NCBI RefSeq assembly: GCF_030020805.1
Contig: NZ_CP125098.1
Location: forward strand, 5,913,501 to 5,977,500
Length of the DNA stretch: 64,000 nucleotides
From: Paenibacillus sp. RC67
GTDB taxonomy: Bacteria; Bacillota; Bacilli; Paenibacillales; NBRC-103111
Direction of reading: 5' to 3'
Position numbers and translations under genes: made by a program. Below are positions 24,230 to 32,824 of this stretch, piece after piece. Below the pieces are notes generated by a model. That model was not told where the DNA came from. It was given only the letters and a program-made list of their open reading frames with translations, and did no database searches. Every line of letters starts with the position of its first letter. The first letter of the stretch is position 1.

Positions 24230-25381
24230 ATGTCAGCCAATTTATCGAGTAGTCCAAAGACGCGTACGACGGTGGCCGTCAAGAAGCTTCCTTCCTCTAA
24301 AAAAAAGAAGAAGAAACGTGCTTCCGCTCTTGTTACATTATTCTTTTACACGATTTCGGTTTTAATGGCTTTCGGAATGATCTTTAGCCTCTGGTTCTTC
24401 CTGACCGAATCGGGCACGAACCTTCGCTATTTGATGGCAGATACGTTAATTTCAACTCAACACCGGCATTGGGCAGCCTACCTTATTGGTAATGATGAGT
24501 TAGAAAAACGTGTAAACCGCTACTGGGCGCAATTCGACACCTATACGGAAGTTAAGGACCAACATCTGGTTCAGGTCAGCAAGCCGGTCACGGCGGAGCC
24601 TAAAGCCGAGGAAAAGAAACCGCTTATTCAGATCGAGCCCATCGAAGGCAAAAATTTTAAAGGAAAACTACTTATAGTTAATGATCCCAAGAAACTGAGA
24701 ATCGCTGTCCCGGGTAAAGTAGGTAAAGGCGAGAAAGTATCCTCCATGGTGCAGCGTTTGGGAGCTGTGGCAGGTGTCAATGCCGGAGGATTCGTAGACC
24801 CTGAGTGGATGGGTAATGGATTCCAGCCTACCGGTCTAGTCATGTCCGGAGGAAAAATATTTTATAACGATGGCGGTATGAATACACCGAATCACATAGT
24901 AGCCATTGATAAGGAAGGACGTATGATCGCAGGGAAATATAAGCCATCCGAGCTGCTGCAAATGGGTGTGCAGGAAGCGGTAACGTTTGCTCCGCGATTC
25001 ATCGTTAACGGTGTTGGACAAATCAAGAATCAGGCCGACGGCTGGGGAATCGCACCTCGTACTTGTATGGCCCAGAAGGAAGACGGTACGATTATGTTCG
25101 CCATTATCGACGGAAGACAGCCAGGTTACAGTATTGGTGCTACGTTATTTGATATTCAAAATATTTTTCTTGAGCATGGAGCCATCACGGCTGCCAACCT
25201 AGACGGCGGCTCTTCAACGGTATTAGTTCATGACAATCAAATCATTAATAAACCAGCCAGCGAGTATGGCGAGCGGTATTTGCCAACGGCTTGGCTCGTT
25301 TTCGAGCATCCGGAAACCGCCGATATCCGCAATATATGGCAAGGGTTGGATCCTAGCAAGATCGATCCATCCAAATGGTAA
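24230..25381 (+). CDS. Phosphodiester glycosidase family protein (NAGPA domain)
   Basis: 383 residues. A lysine-rich cytoplasmic start (KKKKKKR, residues 25-31) and a membrane anchor (about 33-60) precede a coiled, charged linker. The domain from about 150 to 355 matches the phosphodiester glycosidase (DUF2233/NAGPA) family: VAGVNAGGFVD, GLVMSGGKIFY, APRFIVNGVGQI, GIAPRTCMAQKEDG and ITAANLDGGSSTVLVHD with Asp-Gly-Gly-Ser. It likely acts outside the membrane on cell surface or exopolymer glycosidic phosphodiesters. GGGAAAGAAGAG precedes the ATG. Monocistronic between terminators. Neighbouring GGDEF-EAL could link to exopolymer, which is only a guess. Confidence 0.85.
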   Translation: MSANLSSSPKTRTTVAVKKLPSSKKKKKKRASALVTLFFYTISVLMAFGMIFSLWFFLTESGTNLRYLMADTLISTQHRHWAAYLIGNDELEKRVNRYWAQFDTYTEVKDQHLVQVSKPVTAEPKAEEKKPLIQIEPIEGKNFKGKLLIVNDPKKLRIAVPGKVGKGEKVSSMVQRLGAVAGVNAGGFVDPEWMGNGFQPTGLVMSGGKIFYNDGGMNTPNHIVAIDKEGRMIAGKYKPSELLQMGVQEAVTFAPRFIVNGVGQIKNQADGWGIAPRTCMAQKEDGTIMFAIIDGRQPGYSIGATLFDIQNIFLEHGAITAANLDGGSSTVLVHDNQIINKPASEYGERYLPTAWLVFEHPETADIRNIWQGLDPSKIDPSKW

Positions 25382-25407
25382 TCACCTTATTCACGTGTCT
25401 ATGTATG

Positions 25408-25456
25408 ACAAAACCATCCGAGCTAGGTCTTCGTACCTTGCCGGATGGTTTTTTTG
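25408..25456 (+). terminator. Terminator between convergent genes
   Basis: AACCATCCG / CGGATGGTT with a 21-nt inner region and seven T's; between the glycosidase (plus) and YtxH gene (minus, ends 25469). Confidence 0.85.
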
Positions 25457-25468
25457 ATGAGGAAGATC

Positions 25469-25843
25469 TTACTTCTCTTCACCCTCGGATTCCCTATCTT
25501 CACTAACGATAATAGTAGCCGCTACAGGCACTTCGGCCGCATCATCGGTCTTACCATTTTTCCAAGACAGTGCTTTCTCCTTCACTTTGCCTGCCCATTC
25601 GGTTGTGGTGCTGCCGAGCGTTTGCGTTTTTTCCGATATCGTGCTGGCAAGCTGCTTGGATTTATCCAATACGGTACCTGCAACCTGCTGTGTTTTCTCC
25701 GATACATTATGAACGCCTTCCGCTAGATCGGCTCTAAGCTCCCGTCCTGATTTGGGCGCAAGCAACAGCGCAGTCACCGCTCCTAATACGGTACCTACCA
25801 CGGCTCCGATCAATAAATCTTTTCCTTTTTTATCTGCTGCCAT
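25469..25843 (-). CDS. YtxH domain-containing protein
   Basis: 124 residues. MADKKGKDLLIGAVVGTVLG then AVTALLLAPKSGRELR is the YtxH signature (membrane helix followed by LLxAPKSGxELR), and an amphipathic apolipoprotein-like region follows (VSEKTQQVAGTVLDKSKQLA). These proteins are linked to general stress or sporulation in Bacillus, with unknown biochemistry. The start at 25843 has AAGGAG 9 nt upstream; the upstream ATG/codons are too close. It shares a transcript with the DUF948 gene (24-nt gap), a common pair. Confidence 0.85.
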   Translation of the reverse strand: MAADKKGKDLLIGAVVGTVLGAVTALLLAPKSGRELRADLAEGVHNVSEKTQQVAGTVLDKSKQLASTISEKTQTLGSTTTEWAGKVKEKALSWKNGKTDDAAEVPVAATIIVSEDRESEGEEK

Positions 25844-25866
25844 GTTGTTCATCTCCTTCATCATTA

Positions 25867-26319
25867 TCATTCGTCCGGCGTGCTCTTGGGAGAGGCCTTC
25901 TGTGCTTGCCAGCGTTGCCATAGCTGGATTCCGGTCGTCGTCAGCTCAATCAGGTCCTTAACCGTGTCCTGTCGGCTATGTAGCGATTCCCGAGCCTCCA
26001 GAACCGTATCCGACAGCGAACGGGAGACGAGCTTCACCGAATGGGATAGCGTACTGGCCGCTTCCCCCGTCTGCTCCATAGCAGCTACAAACCCATCGGT
26101 TGCTTTCAATCTACCCTGCACGTCCTCCAGCACTTGCCTGGATAAACGAATCGTACGGATGGATTCTTCCGTTGTCAGCATCAATTGTGACTGGATGCCG
26201 CTCAATGTCTCCTGTGCTTGCAGCATTGCTTTGCGGGATTGTCTAAGCATAACAATGAGATAGCCAACCAATACAATGAACGCAACAGATGCCAAGCTTA
26301 CGCTGATTTGCCATATCAC
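25867..26319 (-). CDS. DUF948 domain membrane protein
   Basis: 150 residues from GTG. One N-terminal membrane helix (VSLASVAFIVLVGYLIVML), then a long predicted coiled-coil (residues 30-120: RQSRKAMLQAQETLSGIQSQ onward), typical of DUF948. The start GTG at 26319 is chosen for GGGAGGTGG with 6-nt spacing; an ATG 20 codons upstream has no site. Paired with YtxH; function unknown (general stress, cell envelope). Confidence 0.8.
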   Translation of the reverse strand: MIWQISVSLASVAFIVLVGYLIVMLRQSRKAMLQAQETLSGIQSQLMLTTEESIRTIRLSRQVLEDVQGRLKATDGFVAAMEQTGEAASTLSHSVKLVSRSLSDTVLEARESLHSRQDTVKDLIELTTTGIQLWQRWQAQKASPKSTPDE

Positions 26320-26471
26320 GTTTCGCCACCTCCCTCCAATCGGCAACTTTCCTAGACGAATGCCTATGGAATAGTACATTATAAGTAGCAGCCACCTGTT
26401 TTGACACCGAAAAATGAAAAAAAATTTAAACCCCTGCTAATTTCCTTAGAAGATTAACAATCTTAAGCAAC

Positions 26472-26497
26472 AAAAAAAGGACCTTATTAGGGTCCTA
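26472..26497 (-). terminator. Terminator of the mnmH transcript
   Basis: On the minus strand AGGACC / GGTCCT with seven-nt loop followed by TTTTTTTG, overlapping the mnmH stop. Confidence 0.8.
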
Positions 26498-27531
26498 GGT
26501 TTGCTGCAGCTTCAATTGTTGAAGAAATGAGGTAACCTTATTTACTCCGTCGTTCGGATCATCTATCTGCAGGTGGATATACTCATGTCCATGCCTTTCA
26601 CCGGAATGCTCATACCGCGGATCATAGTAGTGCTCGAGCAGCAAAGCTGCGGCCTCGGCATAATGATTCATCAGTAGCTGCCGCTCAATCTCGGCTGCTA
26701 TCGGCGTGTGAATACGGCGTCGTATTTTCTCAAATGCGGCCAAGCATTCCTCCTTATGATCCGCAGATTATATTCATCCATAATATGCCTTATTCTGGCT
26801 TCTAGTGGCATTTCCACATGAAGCTGAATCCCTTGATCTTTGGCATCCACTAGAAAATTAGGCATAACGGCTTTGCCTACTCGCTTGCTCTCTGCCTCCA
26901 TGACAATATAAGGCTGATCGTTATATTGAAGCAATTCTTGAAGCAGCAGCGCTTCGAAGGTTTTCTGATTGTTAGGCTTAAGCCCGATTTGCCCGAATAC
27001 GGAACCTCGGTGGCCTGCAAGCCGTTCGATGTCGAGGATAGGCACGCCTTGCTCCGCAAGCTTCCGAAGCAGCTGTGTTTTCCCAGTTCCTGTATGTCCG
27101 TTAAGAACAATCAATCGCGGCTTCAGCTTGAAGGTCTCCAATGTACTAACAACCCACTGCCGATAGGACCTAATGCCTCCGGTCAAACGGTACACACGGA
27201 TCCCCATAAGCGCAAGAACGGTGGCTGTCGTTCTGCTTCTCATTCCCCCGCGCCAGCAGTAGACAGCTTTACGCGAATCGATGTTCTCAAATTGCTTGAT
27301 AAAATCCGGCAGCTTCGCAGATATAATCTGCAACCCCCGGTCCTTGGCTGCCTGAAAGCTGACCTGCTTATAGGTCGTGCCGATCTCCGCTCGCTCCGCG
27401 TCATCTAGCAGAGGAATGTTCAAGCTCCCTGGAATCGTGAACTCTCGATACTCCCCTGGTGAGCGAACATCGATCAGCGTAAGCTCCTGTCTTTGCTCCA
27501 GCAGCTCTTCCACAGTGATGTCTTGAAACAC
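26495..27531 (-). pseudogene. mnmH: tRNA 2-selenouridine synthase, frameshifted
   Basis: Two frames together spell one MnmH of about 346 residues. The first (27531-26698) has the rhodanese domain with the catalytic cysteine in AVYCWRGGMRSRT and the P-loop in LNGHTGTGKTQLL. The second (to 26495) has KEECLAAFEKIRRRIHTPI and the C-terminal helices. The shift lies near 26772. Reading 'MDEYN' then SADHKEECLAAFEK needs one extra T after the AAT codon. So a one-base deletion splits the gene, or the assembly lost a base. As read, the product lacks its C-terminal about 85 residues. ATG has GGAGAGAAG upstream. It follows selD in an operon (78-nt gap). Confidence 0.85.
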
Positions 27532-27609
27532 TAGCTTCTCTCCTTATACAAGGCCGATTCTAGGATCTGCCAAAATTATATATGTCTTTCTCAAGAAGTA
27601 ATAATGAAA

Positions 27610-28674
27610 CTACAGCGTCTCAACGACACGGATCTGCCCCGGATGGTCAGCTACTACTTCGCCGATCATGGCTGCTTCGACACTGGCCTGAAGCAAACTG
27701 CCAAGCAGATCATCGGCTTCTTCGGCCGCTACGGAGATAAGCAGACCGCCTGAGGTCACCGCGTCGCATAGGATCCATTGATCGATTTGATCAATGGAAG
27801 AGGCAAAGGTAACGGTACCTTCAAGGTGGGCATAATTGTTTTTCGTGCCGCCTGGAACAAACCCGGCCTCAGCAAGCTCACGAACACGCGGCAGGACGGG
27901 GACCTGCTTGAAGCCGATGCGTACTCCCACAGAGCTGCCCTTGGCAAGCTCTGCCGTATGACCGAGCAGACCGAAGCCCGTTACGTCCGTACAGCCATGA
28001 ACCGTGTACGACTCCATAACTTCAGCCGCTGTCTTATTCAATGTACTCATTACTTGTGTAACCCGTTTAACTTCTTCTTCACTCAGAGCATCCTTCTTGA
28101 TGGAAGTGGTCATGATACCAACGCCGATGGGTTTGGTCAAGATTAATTTATCTCCCGGTCTCGCACCGGCGTTCGGTTTTACTTTATCCGGATGTATAAG
28201 GCCCGTAACCGCCAGCCCAAACTTAGGTTCATTATCGTCAATGGAATGGCCGCCTACTAATGTAGCTCCCGCTTCCTTCACTTTATCTGCTGCACCTCGC
28301 AAAATATCGGCCAGTACCTGCTTATCCAGCTTTTTGATAGGAAAAGCTACAATATTAAGTACTGTCAGCGGCTTTCCGCCCATTGCATACACATCGCTCA
28401 ACGCATTAGCAGCAGCAATTTGCCCGAATGAATAAGGATCATCTACGATGGGAGTAAAAAAATCTACCGTTTGAACCAGTGCTAAATCATCTGTCAGTTT
28501 ATACACTCCTGCGTCATCGCTCGTATCGAGACCTACAAGTAAGTTAGGATTAGGCATGGACTGTGGAAGCGTTTTTATAACTTGCTGGAGATCAGCCGGA
28601 CCGATTTTACAACCGCATCCCCCTTTGCTAGACAAAGAGGTCAATTTAACGTTCGATACTGGTTCTTCGCTCAC
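27610..28674 (-). CDS. selD: Selenide, water dikinase
   Basis: 354 residues from GTG with AAGGAAG upstream. Makes selenophosphate from selenide and ATP. The active-site set GGCGCKIGP (C20, C22, K23) has cysteines, not selenocysteine. ATP-binding parts are visible: LDTSDDAGVYKL, VQTVDFFTPIVDDPYSFGQI and AANALSDVYAMGG, then VGGHSIDDNEPKFGLAVTG and CTDVTGFGLLGH. With mnmH downstream, the operon makes 2-selenouridine in the wobble position of tRNAs. No selA, selB or tRNA-Sec were seen in this window. Confidence 0.95.
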   Translation of the reverse strand: MSEEPVSNVKLTSLSSKGGCGCKIGPADLQQVIKTLPQSMPNPNLLVGLDTSDDAGVYKLTDDLALVQTVDFFTPIVDDPYSFGQIAAANALSDVYAMGGKPLTVLNIVAFPIKKLDKQVLADILRGAADKVKEAGATLVGGHSIDDNEPKFGLAVTGLIHPDKVKPNAGARPGDKLILTKPIGVGIMTTSIKKDALSEEEVKRVTQVMSTLNKTAAEVMESYTVHGCTDVTGFGLLGHTAELAKGSSVGVRIGFKQVPVLPRVRELAEAGFVPGGTKNNYAHLEGTVTFASSIDQIDQWILCDAVTSGGLLISVAAEEADDLLGSLLQASVEAAMIGEVVADHPGQIRVVETL

Positions 28675-28811
28675 AGAATCAGCTTCCTTTCTCCCATTAA
28701 GAAACTTTATTTTATCTCAACATTATCACAGTATTGCCTGAAAAAATAGATTGGAACCTTAAAAGACTTACCGATTTGATACAACTTGAAATAAAGAGGT
28801 AGGAATAGCAA

Positions 28812-28852
28812 ATAAGTAAAAAGCTGACGAATGATTAGTTCATCCGCCAGCT
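28812..28852 (-). terminator. Terminator of the M29 peptidase gene
   Basis: On the minus strand AGCTG-CG-ATGA / CAT-CG-CAGCT stem followed by TTTTTACTTATTT, a few bases past the stop codon. Confidence 0.8.
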
Positions 28853-28857
28853 CCCAT

Positions 28858-29811
28858 CTATACGACAAATTGTCCGTTTTCCATAATAAGCTGGTCATCG
28901 ATATAAACGGTCGGTTTCGTAACGACTCCATCAATATGCACGCCCGCTGCAACCACGCCGCCAAACGTGTTATTGCTGCCAAAAGCAACATGAATCGTTC
29001 CATACACCTTCTCATCCTCGAGGACAACGCCTGTTATTCTAGCTTTGTCATTGGTTCCAATGCCGAATTCACCAAGCTGTCTTCCATCGCCATCACCAAG
29101 AATCTGGAGCAGCCTCGTAGCGTCAGGGCCTTCCGCATCTACAATTCGGCCTTTTTCAAGGATTACTTTTAGCGGAGACTGAAGCTTGCCAATTCCTGCA
29201 ATCGAGCCGTCAATGATAATCTGACCTTCAGCTAGGCCTTCCATCGGAGCAATATAAGCTTCTCCAGAAGGGAGGTTACCGGATTCGCCCGGATTCAAAT
29301 ACATGCCGGTGCTTGGAACTCCGTTTCTTCCCGCTATGGAAAAGGCCAATGTGCAGCCGTCCTTCTCGATCCGTACTTTTTGACCCTCTGTCAATATTTC
29401 CGTGACTTTCTCCGTCAGCTCTTTCACCTTCACATAGTCTGCAGAGATAGCACCCTCCAAGAACATATCCTCGGTGATACCCGGCATAGTTGCGAGTCTT
29501 GCTCCTGCTGCAGCTGCCTGCTTACGAGCTTGTGTATGCGTTAAGGAGTGCTTCGTAATGCATACGACCACATTGGAATTGGCCATTGCCGTAGCTATAG
29601 GGGCAGGAGGCTCTTCTCCTGATTTTGATCTTTCCTTCATCACAACAATCATTGATTCCGCCCCAAGCAGCTTCCCTGCTTCAAATAGCGATTCGGCGAG
29701 TTCCTTCTTCACTTCGTCTGCAACAACCAGGAAAGTTTCGTTTTCTTTAAGTCCCAAACAATTTTGCAGCACATTCTTGCTAATTTCTGTAAGCTTCGAG
29801 TTCATCATCAT
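28858..29811 (-). CDS. M29-family aminopeptidase-like protein
   Basis: About 317 residues, similar to leucyl aminopeptidase/aminopeptidase T (M29). Segments: ENETFLVVADEVKKELAESL, AESMIVVMKERSKSGEEPP, CITKHSLTHTQARKQAAAAG, and the metal-binding C-terminal part LGEFGIGTNDKARITG, HVAFGSNNTFGGVVAAGVHIDG. Three ATG codons in a row (29811, 29808, 29805) follow AAAGGAAG; the second or third may be the true start. Last gene of the cluster OPT-DUF917-DUF1177-AroM-M29, starting 14 nt after AroM. It could cleave the peptide or amide that the OPT protein imports. Confidence 0.8.
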   Translation of the reverse strand: MMMNSKLTEISKNVLQNCLGLKENETFLVVADEVKKELAESLFEAGKLLGAESMIVVMKERSKSGEEPPAPIATAMANSNVVVCITKHSLTHTQARKQAAAAGARLATMPGITEDMFLEGAISADYVKVKELTEKVTEILTEGQKVRIEKDGCTLAFSIAGRNGVPSTGMYLNPGESGNLPSGEAYIAPMEGLAEGQIIIDGSIAGIGKLQSPLKVILEKGRIVDAEGPDATRLLQILGDGDGRQLGEFGIGTNDKARITGVVLEDEKVYGTIHVAFGSNNTFGGVVAAGVHIDGVVTKPTVYIDDQLIMENGQFVV

Positions 29812-29825
29812 GACTTCCTTTATCG

Positions 29826-30497
29826 TCAAATCATTTCCGATACTAATTTTGCCATAATTGCATTGGACAATACAACTGGTAATTGTGAAGCTTGGGCAAC
29901 AAGCTCTCGGGCTTCCTCTGTATAACCCATACAATCCAGCACAATAATATTCACTTTGTCCTTCAGCTCAGAAGCCGCACGATGAAAATTATTCAGATTA
30001 TTATGATAGGGCGAGGCAACCGCGAAAAATGGATTCAATCCGAGAGGTGTATACTTCGGCATTAAATGGTCCTTCTGCTCCTCCAAAGGAACAATAACCC
30101 CTAACCGCCTCTGGCCAACCATTGCTTTCAGAGTAGGCGGTATAATATGATCCGGTTCAATCAGGTAGGAAGACTTCCCTTTAAGCCCAGGGAATACCCC
30201 TGTACATAACAGTAGAATCTGCTTAATCCCCGCTTGTTCGAGCTCAAAAATTTTATTTTGCAATAGGGGCTGGATTTTCTCGCGAGACATCACCACCGAA
30301 TCCCCATTAGTTAATCTTGAAGTCAACACGTAATCTCCAGCTTCCGGGTGCAAGTTTTGTTCAATATCCTCTTTGCTCATTCCATCCAGCACGCCTACCT
30401 GGACAAGCTCCGCTCGGTGTTCTAAGTACTTCTCTATGATCGGTGCCACATCGTTACGTGGAGCTTGACCAATGGTGATCATGCCTAATTTACCCAT
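29826..30497 (-). CDS. AroM family protein
   Basis: 223 residues of the AroM family (function unknown; E. coli aroM lies next to aroL). Start MGKLGMITIGQAPRNDV with AAGGGGG 8 nt upstream. GVLDGMSKEDIEQNL, LLLCTGVFPGLKGKSSYLIE, RLGVIVPLEEQKD and NIIVLDCMGYTEEARELV (Asp/Glu racemase-like alpha/beta fold with cysteines in LLCTG and LDCMG). The two cysteines recall racemases of the Asp/Glu type and so may be catalytic, which is inference. Clustered with DUF1177, DUF917 and OPT genes; separated from DUF1177 by the inverted repeat. Confidence 0.85.
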   Translation of the reverse strand: MGKLGMITIGQAPRNDVAPIIEKYLEHRAELVQVGVLDGMSKEDIEQNLHPEAGDYVLTSRLTNGDSVVMSREKIQPLLQNKIFELEQAGIKQILLLCTGVFPGLKGKSSYLIEPDHIIPPTLKAMVGQRRLGVIVPLEEQKDHLMPKYTPLGLNPFFAVASPYHNNLNNFHRAASELKDKVNIIVLDCMGYTEEARELVAQASQLPVVLSNAIMAKLVSEMI

Positions 30498-30544
30498 CAC
30501 TGTTGCCCCCTTCAATTGAAAAGAGGGAGTAATCTCTTTTGAGA

Positions 30545-30729
30545 TTATTGAGAAACCTTTAAACATCTGAAGTGTGTGGTACTCCGGTAGGGTATCCCCT
30601 CCGGCCGCTGTTGTTATCGGGAAATTTTTAATTTATTGTCTTTACAGCGGTGATTTCCCGATAACAAAGGCGGTCGCGTTCGCTCCTCCAGGGGATACCC
30701 CACCTACCGCCAGCAAATCTTCTCAATAA
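30545..30729. repeat. Long composite inverted repeat (MITE- or palindrome-like element)
   Basis: Nested dyads share one axis: TTATTGAGAA (30545-30554) with TTCTCAATAA (30720-30729); CGGTAG (30585) with CTACCG (30704); GGTATCCCCT (30591-30600) with AGGGGATACC (30690-30699); and TTGTTATCGGGAAAT (30611-30625) with ATTTCCCGATAACAA (30653-30667). Spacers differ between arms, and GC differs from its surroundings. It lies between AroM and DUF1177 within the cluster. It could be a non-autonomous mobile repeat, and its transcript would fold into a long stem. Confidence 0.75.
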
Positions 30730-30780
30730 GTAGGCTTCTTAACTGACTCAATAGAGAGTAATCACTCTTATTGCTAATTA

Positions 30781-31716
30781 CTATGCCTTACCTGATGTCT
30801 GCAAAATTTTCATAGATCCATACAATTTAACAATTCGCTCGAATTCCGTCTTGCTGTAAAATTCACAAGTTCCGTTAGTCACTTCTTTGGCGACTTCAAC
30901 AGCAAAGCGGACCGCCGATGCAATGTCAACCTCATGACTTGCCCCTGTGCCACAGCCGGGAACAGCGGATTGAGCAGTAATAGCGACTCCCACTACGGGA
31001 GAATCCGTTGCAACGGCAGGCTGGACAATCGAATTGATATGATACAGGTCGTTTCCGTACGGAGTAATGTCCTGCGTTGTAATCGGGAAGGTAACCGGAA
31101 GCTGCCCTGTCGTCATCTCCATGATACGAAGCAAATCATCGCTGATCCGTAAAATATAGCCTTCCTTCACGGTTGGAGAGATAGCGATGCCTTTATGATT
31201 GATGACCCGGTTCCCTTTGGTCGTATCAATGGATAGAATGGCCTCCATTTCAGGAACGATCTCATGCTGGTTCATCGTTAATATATCGACTGGTGAATCC
31301 ATAAAATCAACCGGTTCATGAGGTCTGGTCGGAGCATCTGGACAGATATGGGTCGTGACGATGACATCGCCTTTTAATGAGTCGCCTCTTGTCTGCATCT
31401 CTGCCAGCTTCAGAGCAGATGCGACCGCCGCTACAGCACCATCTGCATCAGAAACAAGACCTATCCGAGTTGGACGCGCTCCGATTCCCCCAAGACGACC
31501 AATAATCCCGAAGGTTGGAGCGCTGCCTCCCTTGCTTTTTCCTTCCGTGCCTGGAATAGCGATTTTAATAAAATCTGTGCTCCCTTTGTCCCCTTTAACA
31601 ACAGTTACCTGGACAGAAACACCGGCATACTCTTTAAATAACTGCTTAACCCGCTCTCCGTTTACGGTTCCGTCGTCCATTACATCCAATGTCATAAGCG
31701 TCTGTTTCAACGTCAT
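30781..31716 (-). CDS. DUF1177 domain protein
   Basis: 311 residues of the DUF1177 family (uncharacterised). Recognisable parts: LMTLDVMDDGTVNGERVKQL, FGIIGRLGGIGARPTRIGLVSDADGAV, VIVTTHICPDAPTRPHEPVDFMDSP, EAILSIDTTKGNRVI and AQSAVPGCGTGASHE. Asp, His and Glu positions (DADG, THICPD, SIDTTKGNR) suggest a metal-dependent peptidase-like fold, not proven. No signal peptide. Follows DUF917 after 36 nt and precedes the inverted repeat; part of the OPT cluster. Confidence 0.85.
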   Translation of the reverse strand: MTLKQTLMTLDVMDDGTVNGERVKQLFKEYAGVSVQVTVVKGDKGSTDFIKIAIPGTEGKSKGGSAPTFGIIGRLGGIGARPTRIGLVSDADGAVAAVASALKLAEMQTRGDSLKGDVIVTTHICPDAPTRPHEPVDFMDSPVDILTMNQHEIVPEMEAILSIDTTKGNRVINHKGIAISPTVKEGYILRISDDLLRIMEMTTGQLPVTFPITTQDITPYGNDLYHINSIVQPAVATDSPVVGVAITAQSAVPGCGTGASHEVDIASAVRFAVEVAKEVTNGTCEFYSKTEFERIVKLYGSMKILQTSGKA

Positions 31717-31752
31717 CGTCGTAGCCCTCCGTCTGATTCTTGTTAGTTTGTT

Positions 31753-32814
31753 TTATCCCAAATAAGGTAGGATCGATTTGTTTATGATGTCTTCGACAGG
31801 CTTCATCAGCTTTTCGTTTCTCATTGTGCTGCTAAGCAGCAGTTTGTTTTTCGGTACGGCAATGACTGCGAGCTGCTGCCCTTTTTGAATGGCTGCCGTC
31901 ACGATAGGCTTCGCTGTTTTGGCATCCAGAGTCATAATGAGATCCGGGAAGGTTGCCAGCCTTTCCCCATACTTCTCCAGCGTCATATATTCGTTCCAAA
32001 AGGTCATTTCATGGGAGTTGTCAATCCGAACGGTGCCGACATCAAATCCTCCCGCCGTTTCCAGCTGGAATTCAGTTACGGTTCCCGTTACAACGACTTT
32101 GCCTCCTAGCTTGGACACAACCGAGTCGATAGCCGCCTCGCCTTTGTGAGCTAGCAGCGCTTCCCCTACCCCAATGGCTTGGGTAATCGCCCCTGGCGCT
32201 CCGTTGGACAAGGCATAGGCACGTGTCACAGGATTACGCGCGACCGCAACTAATCCGCCGGCTTCAATTGACGCCTTGCGAATTAGTGTTGCTGCTTTTT
32301 CCAGAGAACCGGAAATGCTTATTTCAACATAGTTGTCCTCCTTGCCGCCGACACCCGCTTGATGAGACACATAGCCTTCTACCTCAGATAAATTCATAGA
32401 GCCCATGGAGCCTGTCGGATGCGCCCTGCCATTACAAGCGAAATCGACAAGCGGTATGCCTGTAATCGCGGATTGGAACCAACCATTGACGGTTGTGCCT
32501 GCGCCATTCTCGTTCGTGTGAAGGGCATGAACGGTTCTTCCAATTTTTTGGGTTAGAATGTCCAAAGCTTTGCTGTAATGAATCGGTTTGACGAACTGGT
32601 CTTTAGCAGCAGGGGCACCTACCATCGAGACAGTGACGAACAAATCATCATCATGGAACTCGTCGATGCTGTACAGTTTGGGCTCCCCGATTTCGAGAGC
32701 CAAACGCCCAATCTGCAGCCCGTCATCGATCCACCCTCCTCCCCCGCCGCCTAGGACGGCACCGCCATATACCGCGTATTCCACCATTTTTTCATCCAGC
32801 TTAATGATCGACAT
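31753..32814 (-). CDS. DUF917 domain protein
   Basis: 353 residues of the DUF917 family, whose N-terminal half resembles the hydantoinase/oxoprolinase-associated domain. AVYGGAVLGGGGGGWIDDGL is the glycine-rich hallmark, with VTVSMVGAPAAKDQ, TNENGAGTTVNGWFQSAITG and LVDFACNGRAHPTGSMGSMN. Function unknown; relatives occur with transporters and amidases. Starts 10 nt after the OPT gene stop, with AGGGACC upstream. It is probably a catabolic enzyme for the compound imported by OPT. Confidence 0.88.
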   Translation of the reverse strand: MSIIKLDEKMVEYAVYGGAVLGGGGGGWIDDGLQIGRLALEIGEPKLYSIDEFHDDDLFVTVSMVGAPAAKDQFVKPIHYSKALDILTQKIGRTVHALHTNENGAGTTVNGWFQSAITGIPLVDFACNGRAHPTGSMGSMNLSEVEGYVSHQAGVGGKEDNYVEISISGSLEKAATLIRKASIEAGGLVAVARNPVTRAYALSNGAPGAITQAIGVGEALLAHKGEAAIDSVVSKLGGKVVVTGTVTEFQLETAGGFDVGTVRIDNSHEMTFWNEYMTLEKYGERLATFPDLIMTLDAKTAKPIVTAAIQKGQQLAVIAVPKNKLLLSSTMRNEKLMKPVEDIINKSILPYLG

Positions 32815-32824
32815 GAAAGGTCCC

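Noticed and set aside
26740..26800. Programmed frameshift or selenocysteine recoding in mnmH
   Set aside because: There is no slippery heptamer or in-frame UGA with a stem at the junction; a one-base deletion explains it.
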